This document shows positions 5,675 through 8,818 of a stretch of 8,818 nucleotides of DNA, piece by piece. Under the pieces are notes generated by a model. It was not told the origin of the DNA, did no database searches, and saw only the letters and a program-made list of their open reading frames with translations. Position 1 is the stretch's first letter; every line of letters starts with the position of its first letter. Source of the DNA: an uncultured Collinsella sp. Its GTDB lineage: Bacteria > Actinomycetota > Coriobacteriia > Coriobacteriales > Coriobacteriaceae. Location of the stretch: positions 1-8,818 of the forward strand of contig UQVT01000074.1 of the NCBI GenBank assembly GCA_900544465.1, in the 5' to 3' direction. The translations under genes were made by a program, and so were the position numbers.

Positions 5675-5726
5675 GCATTACCCTTGGGGTGTGACCCCAC
5701 GCAGGGCCCACCACCAAGGGTAATGC
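5675..5726. repeat. 13-bp perfect inverted repeat with nested hairpin upstream of the integrase remnant
   Basis: GCATTACCCTTGG at 5675-5687 is perfectly inverted at 5714-5726. The 26-base interval includes a second hairpin, GGGGT (5686-5690) with ACCCC (5694-5698), that competes with the outer stem's last pairs. It ends 73 bases before the integrase start. It could be an operator, an excisionase site or an RNA structure in the integrase leader. Confidence 0.6.
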
Positions 5727-5799
5727 CCACTCGCCCCAGCCCTTTGCGCCATTCCGCGCAACCGAGCGCGATTCTCAGGCACTTCAGGCAAGGAACACG

Positions 5800-6702
5800 A
5801 TGAACGACCGACCTCTCGTCATAGGCAAAGGAACGAAGCAACGCCGCGACAAATACACGTGGCGCTACCGTCACAGCCTCGGCAAGGATCCGGTCACGGG
5901 CAAATACCGCTATTCGCCGTGGCAGACCATACATACCACCAAAAGCCGAGAGGTCGACGCCGCACTCGAAGCCTACAAGGCAGAACTCAACAGCGGCACC
6001 TACGTCCAAAAATCGAGGGACACCGTCGGCTCGTACGCAAAAAAGTTCCACGACAACCGCGAAGGAACCATCACGCCGCTCGCCTACTCGACATCCTACT
6101 CAATCGAGAACCGGACGCGCACATCACATGCGTGATGCTCATGCTCGACACCGACATGAGAAGGGCAGAAGCCCTCGGGATGACGTGGTCCGATGCCTCC
6201 GTCGAGAACAGAAGCATCCTCATTGAGCAGCAGTTCGCGGCCGATCGAAGCGTTCGCTCGCCCAAAAGCAAGAAAAGCGTGCGGAGGATCTCGATAAGCG
6301 AGACGCTGACGTCGTATCTCGAATTCTGGAAAAAGGAGCAGGCCCGCGAAATGGAAGCCTTCGGCCTGGAACAAGTCAAAGGCACTCCGCTCGTCCACTC
6401 ATTCGAACGAACGAAAGACAGGCATCCCCAAGTCAACTTCATGGACCTGAATGGGTTTTCGCGCTGGTTCAGAAACTTCAGCGTCGAGAACGGGTTCGGC
6501 AAGTTCGAAGGCGTTCGAACATACCATTATGTGAAGGAAACTGTCGACGGGGAAACGATTTCGAAGCGTTATGAGCATAAAGAGTGGCTCGAATTGAGGG
6601 ATTACCTCAGGAAGCATCCCAAGGTTCGCGAGGCGAGGCATATCAGCACATATGAGAGCGAGCACCTTCCTTACGGATATTCGGGCCTATCGAGCCACAC
6701 CG
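5800..6702 (+). pseudogene. Tyrosine recombinase/integrase, internally deleted, frameshifted and cut before the HxxR box
   Basis: The ATG at 5800 follows AAGGA at 5790-5794. The first frame gives an arm-type N-terminal domain (GKGTKQRRDKYTWRYRH, DPVTGKYRYSPWQTI, then AALEAYKAEL) and the beginning of the core-binding domain (DTVGSYAKKFHDNREGTITPLA). It then turns to nonsense and stops at 6135. From about 6078 the third frame continues with ARLLDILLNREPDAH and MLMLDTDMRRAEALGMTW, the start of the catalytic domain with the first catalytic Arg. KKSVRRISIS and WFRNFSVENGFGKF follow. So most of the core-binding domain, commonly some 80 residues, has been deleted with a frame change near 6070-6085. 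The protein ends at GYSGLSSH (about 6702), exactly where HxLRH and the later Tyr would follow. An insertion-like stretch (YHYVKETVDGE to YESEHLPY) separates the two parts of the catalytic domain. No active recombinase can be made. Confidence 0.85.
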
Positions 6703-6758
6703 CTACTGCCGCTACTGCCCGCTACTGCCCGCCAGCTTCCGAACCAGCGGGCGGTAGC
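6701..6758 (+). repeat. Three tandem CGCTACTGC units and a hairpin at the integrase break point
   Basis: CGCTACTGC starts at 6701, 6710 and 6720 (units of 9, 10 and 10 bases). The last copy, GCTACTGCCCGC at 6721-6732, pairs with GCGGGCGGTAGC at 6747-6758 across a 14-base loop with a single G-U. The block begins right where integrase similarity ends and before the unrelated coding fragment, so it marks the recombination joint. Confidence 0.7.
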
Positions 6759-7154
6759 AGCACCCCGAACATCTCGCCGACAGCGCAGAGAGTCGTCGAC
6801 CTGGCGGCCAAGGCCGACATCGAGGACGTGATGCTGTGCGACCTGCCCGGCGTCCTGTCCTTCCTAGGGCTGCCACCTGAGACGGAGATGCCACCGGGCA
6901 ACAAGGGGAAGACGAAGCTCAAGAAGCTCTACAGGAAGGTGGCGCCGAACAAGGCATACCACTCCGGCGAGCGCGCCAAGGATTTGATCTCGCACCTCGA
7001 CATGGCAGAGATCAGGGCATCGGCGCCCGTCCAAGAATTGGGATGCAGTTCAATACGAGCTCGGGGCTCTTTTCGTCTAGATTGGGGACGCATGGCCGGA
7101 CGAAAACAATTTGCGTCTGGTAATAAGCGTACGAAAGCGCAATTTACGTCTTAA
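6759..7154 (+). pseudogene. 3' fragment of an unidentified gene fused in frame to the integrase remnant
   Basis: The frame carried over from the integrase reads on to a TAA at 7152-7154. From about SPTAQRVVDLAAKADIEDV through SHLDMAEIRA (about 6775-7020) the codons strongly prefer G or C in third position, and the composition is that of a real protein: hydrophobic DVMLCDLPGVLSFLGLP, then a lysine-rich KGKTKLKKLYRKV. The last 40 or so residues are translated palindrome-array DNA and look spurious. No start codon with a ribosome site belongs to this part, so it is most likely the tail of a gene whose 5' end was lost. I do not recognise the family. A functional fusion is possible but unlikely. 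Confidence 0.4.
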
Positions 7155-7222
7155 TTCCGTACGCAAATCAAGACGAAAATCGTTTACGTCTGCTTTAATC
7201 CGTACGAAAACGGTTTTCGTCT
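7070..7222. repeat. Array of imperfect ~20-bp palindromes (TACGAAA...TTTnCGTCT)
   Basis: Five copies of TTTnCGTCT lie in the same direction at 7070-7078, 7110-7118, 7143-7151, 7183-7191 and 7214-7222. Four of them are the right half of an imperfect palindrome whose left half is (T/G)ACGAAA: 7099-7118, 7130-7151, 7172-7191 and 7203-7222. The last contains ACGAAAAC-G-GTTTTCGT, a perfect 8-bp inverted repeat. CGTACG(A/C)AAA recurs at 7128, 7158 and 7201. Spacing of left halves is about 30-43 bases. The patch is AT-rich and ends 20 bases past the ATPase stop (7242, read leftwards). It looks like an operator or protein-binding array; no known element matches it. Confidence 0.8.
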
Positions 7223-7241
7223 TGCAGGGCAGTTGCCGTTT

Positions 7242-8333
7242 CTACAGTTCAACTTCCAGTTCGGCTTTGTGCTCGTAGAGGTAGTCGCGCATGTAGGGGA
7301 TGGCAAATGAGACCTTGCCGTACGAGGGAGCCTCGATAATCGATTCTCTTAACAGGCGGCTGCGGACGGAACTCACCTGTTGAGGCGTTTTGTTTAGGGC
7401 ATCGGCAACCATGCTGGTCGAGCTCGTCTGCCCCAAAGACGCCATGCTCAGCAGATAAGCGATGCACGTGGGCGGAATGCGCTGCAGCGCGGGCTCAATC
7501 ACCATGGCGCAGAAGCGTTCGCGTGCCGTTGCAATGCCACGCTCGGCTTCTTCTTCTCCAATAATCGTTGTATGTGCGCGTCTTGCCAACTGCCATGCGT
7601 AGTATCCAACGAGTTGGATCATGAAAGGATAGCCCTGCGTTGCCTCGGCAAGTTGGCCGGCAATACCTGGCTGCAACTCCATGCCAGACGCTTCAATGGT
7701 TTCCTCGAGGGAGTACGACACTTCGGTTACTGCCACAGCCTTCAGATCAAAGGGGAGGGCGCGGCGCAAAAACGCAAGTGTCTTTCCGTTGATGATGCTT
7801 TCAATCATCGAAGGCAGCCCAGCAAAAACAAAGGCGATATCAAGGTCTTCGCCGATAACCTGCTGAATCGCAATGGAGAGCGTTCGGACCTCATCGAGCT
7901 CTGCGTCTTGAACCTCGTCGAGAGTGATGAGCAGGCCATTTCCATTCTTGGATATTGTCTGTCTCATGGCGTCGCGTAGCGATGGGCCGATTCGCTCAAT
8001 ATCTATGCTGCCGATGGATATGCCAGCTACGGTGGGCTCAAATCTGGCGTGTTTGGCCTGGAATTTGGGCTGCAGCTGTTCGAGAATGCGCTGGCAAAGT
8101 CCCTCGGTTGCGACCTCTTTTATGACCGTCCAGCCACGGCTTTGCGCCAAACGTGAGCACTCGTCAAGGAGGACCGTCTTGCCCGTTCCACGGACGCCGG
8201 CTATGCGCATTAGGCGCCCAGGGGCACCAGGCCCGTTGGTGAGGCCTTCACTGAATTCTTCAAGTACATCTTCGCGGCCGATAATCGTGGGAGGTGTTTT
8301 ACCTGCTGTGGGCTTAAAAGGGTTTGTTTGCAT
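7242..8333 (-). CDS. AAA-type P-loop ATPase with C-terminal winged-helix-like region
   Basis: 363-residue cytosolic ATP-binding protein. Walker A is GVRGTGKT (46-53). Walker B is LLITLDEVQD (134-143), with the catalytic Glu140. A sensor-1-like strand IAFVFAGLP (166-174) follows, and GREDVLEEF near residue 19 is the usual entry motif of AAA_16/Orc1-like ATPases. The last 90 residues look like a winged helix (YLLSMASLGQTSSTSMVADALNKTPQQVSSVRSRLL, then GKVSFAIPYMRDYLYEH). Similar orphan ATPases opening with NPFKPTAGKTPP are common in Actinobacteria; their function is not known to me. The first possible start, GTG at 8340-8342, overlaps the ribosome site. ATG at 8331-8333 sits five bases after AGGTGG and is preferred. 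Upstream are seven 10-bp repeats in place of an ordinary promoter; downstream is the palindrome array. No partner gene is adjacent on the left. Confidence 0.9.
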   Translation of the reverse strand: MQTNPFKPTAGKTPPTIIGREDVLEEFSEGLTNGPGAPGRLMRIAGVRGTGKTVLLDECSRLAQSRGWTVIKEVATEGLCQRILEQLQPKFQAKHARFEPTVAGISIGSIDIERIGPSLRDAMRQTISKNGNGLLITLDEVQDAELDEVRTLSIAIQQVIGEDLDIAFVFAGLPSMIESIINGKTLAFLRRALPFDLKAVAVTEVSYSLEETIEASGMELQPGIAGQLAEATQGYPFMIQLVGYYAWQLARRAHTTIIGEEEAERGIATARERFCAMVIEPALQRIPPTCIAYLLSMASLGQTSSTSMVADALNKTPQQVSSVRSRLLRESIIEAPSYGKVSFAIPYMRDYLYEHKAELEVEL

Positions 8334-8350
8334 GTGAGCCACCTTTGCTC

Positions 8351-8420
8351 AAGATATAGCAAGATATAGCAAAGTATAGCAAGATATTGCAAAGTATAGT
8401 GAGATATAGCAACGTATAGC
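8351..8420 (-). repeat. Seven tandem 10-bp repeats in the promoter region of the ATPase gene
   Basis: Seven units with consensus AAGATATAGC (GCTATATCTT on the - strand) run without gap from 8351 to 8420. Units 1 and 2 are identical; the others differ by one to three bases. They end 17 bases before the ATG of the ATPase, directly upstream of its ribosome site. On the coding strand each unit offers a -10-like hexamer (TATATC, TATACT), and TTGCAA/TTGCTA could serve as -35. The 10-bp period places every unit on the same face of the helix, as for cooperative protein binding. Repeat number could also vary by slippage and change expression. Confidence 0.9.
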
Positions 8421-8446
8421 GCTGTTCTCGGGTTCTTACGGTGGTG

Positions 8447-8818
8447 CTATTTTCCGAATGCCGCGCGGATAAAGCGCTGGGCGAACAGCTTGTTGGCGAC
8501 GTTGATGACATGGCCCAGGAACAGTGCCGAGATGGCGGTCGTGACGCCAAAGCCGCCCAGGTTGTACATAAGGATCAGCGACAACGCGAGCGAGGCGGCG
8601 ACATGTGAGCAGTCAAACACGACTTTTACGTCACCAAAGCGGCGTTTAAGCTTTTCGGCAATGACTTGCACCAAGCCGTCGGGCGCGTTGGGGACAACGC
8701 CCATGTTGACGACGAGACTTACGCCAAATGCGGTGACAGCGAGGGAGAGCAGCATGGTCGCAATCTGTGTGGGGAGTGCCGTGGGATGCAGTGGGTTGAC
8801 CGCCATGAAGAGGTCGGT
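8447..8818 (-). CDS. YczE/YitT-like integral membrane protein, N-terminus cut by window edge
   Basis: C-terminal 124 residues of a membrane protein. Hydrophobic helices are visible at IATMLLSLAVTAFGVSLVV, VAASLALSLILMY and TAISALFLGHVINVANKLF. The motif NMGVVPNAPDGLVQVIAEKL, then KVVFDCSHV, resembles the YczE/YyaS/YitT group (GxxPxDxL...ixxD), whose transport role is unknown. An ATG at 8806 exists, but the frame continues to the window edge (codons for Thr-Asp-Leu-Phe), and full-length members are roughly 200 residues, so the real start is outside. The stop at 8447 is followed by the ATPase promoter repeats 27 bases later, same strand, with no clear terminator between, so read-through into the ATPase gene is possible. 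Confidence 0.75.
   Translation of the reverse strand, partial: TDLFMAVNPLHPTALPTQIATMLLSLAVTAFGVSLVVNMGVVPNAPDGLVQVIAEKLKRRFGDVKVVFDCSHVAASLALSLILMYNLGGFGVTTAISALFLGHVINVANKLFAQRFIRAAFGK

Noticed and set aside
7070..7222. CRISPR array
   Set aside because: The repeats are only about 20 bases, imperfect, irregularly spaced with spacers of 10-22 bases, and no cas gene is near.
7572..7979. + strand open frame of 135 residues
   Set aside because: It is antisense to the ATPase gene, whose Walker motifs are intact, and has no own motif.
8340..8342. GTG as start of the ATPase
   Set aside because: It overlaps the AGGTGG ribosome site. The ATG at 8331-8333 has correct spacing to it.
8351..8420. CRISPR or origin iterons
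   Set aside because: Units abut with no spacers, the period is 10 bases, and no replication initiator gene or DnaA box was seen. The position before a start codon fits a promoter better.

Overview
The window is GC-rich DNA, with short AT-rich patches at about 5530-5640, 7070-7225 and 8350-8420. Its genes fit a gut Actinomycetota of the Coriobacteriia type (Collinsella- or Eggerthella-like). This placement is an inference from base composition, codon use and the style of the proteins. No marker gene in the window settles it.

Left part (1-2262): the 3' most of an IlvD/Edd-family dehydratase runs off the left edge on the + strand. It converges on a small ArsC/Spx/YffB-fold protein on the - strand that contains no cysteine at all. 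Between their stop codons lies a set of strong hairpins. Middle (2263-5215): a long leader holds a good extended -10 promoter and two hairpins. It precedes a tight two-gene operon for a 14-helix DHA2-type drug/proton antiporter and a tandem-CBS protein. A small MGMT-type alkyltransferase homologue with a PCHRVV motif follows.

Right-centre (5216-7241): an integration scar. The 3' half of an initiator tRNA-Met gene (- strand) and its terminator mark an attachment site whose homology stops in the anticodon loop. Beside it lie three short direct repeats, a 13-bp inverted repeat and a wrecked tyrosine integrase. The integrase has lost its core-binding domain with a frame change, and it ends just before the HxxR box. 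Its frame runs on through a small tandem-repeat hairpin into a gene fragment of unknown origin, then into an array of imperfect palindromes.

Right part (7242-8818): an AAA-type ATPase gene (- strand) is preceded by seven exact-register 10-bp tandem repeats where its promoter should be, and followed by the palindrome array. Upstream of it is the C-terminal part of a YczE/YitT-like membrane protein that runs off the right edge.

The most unusual parts are the ATPase bracketed by two unrelated repeat arrays, the leader of the efflux operon, and the tRNA-fMet/integrase scar. No complete defence or mobile system is visible.
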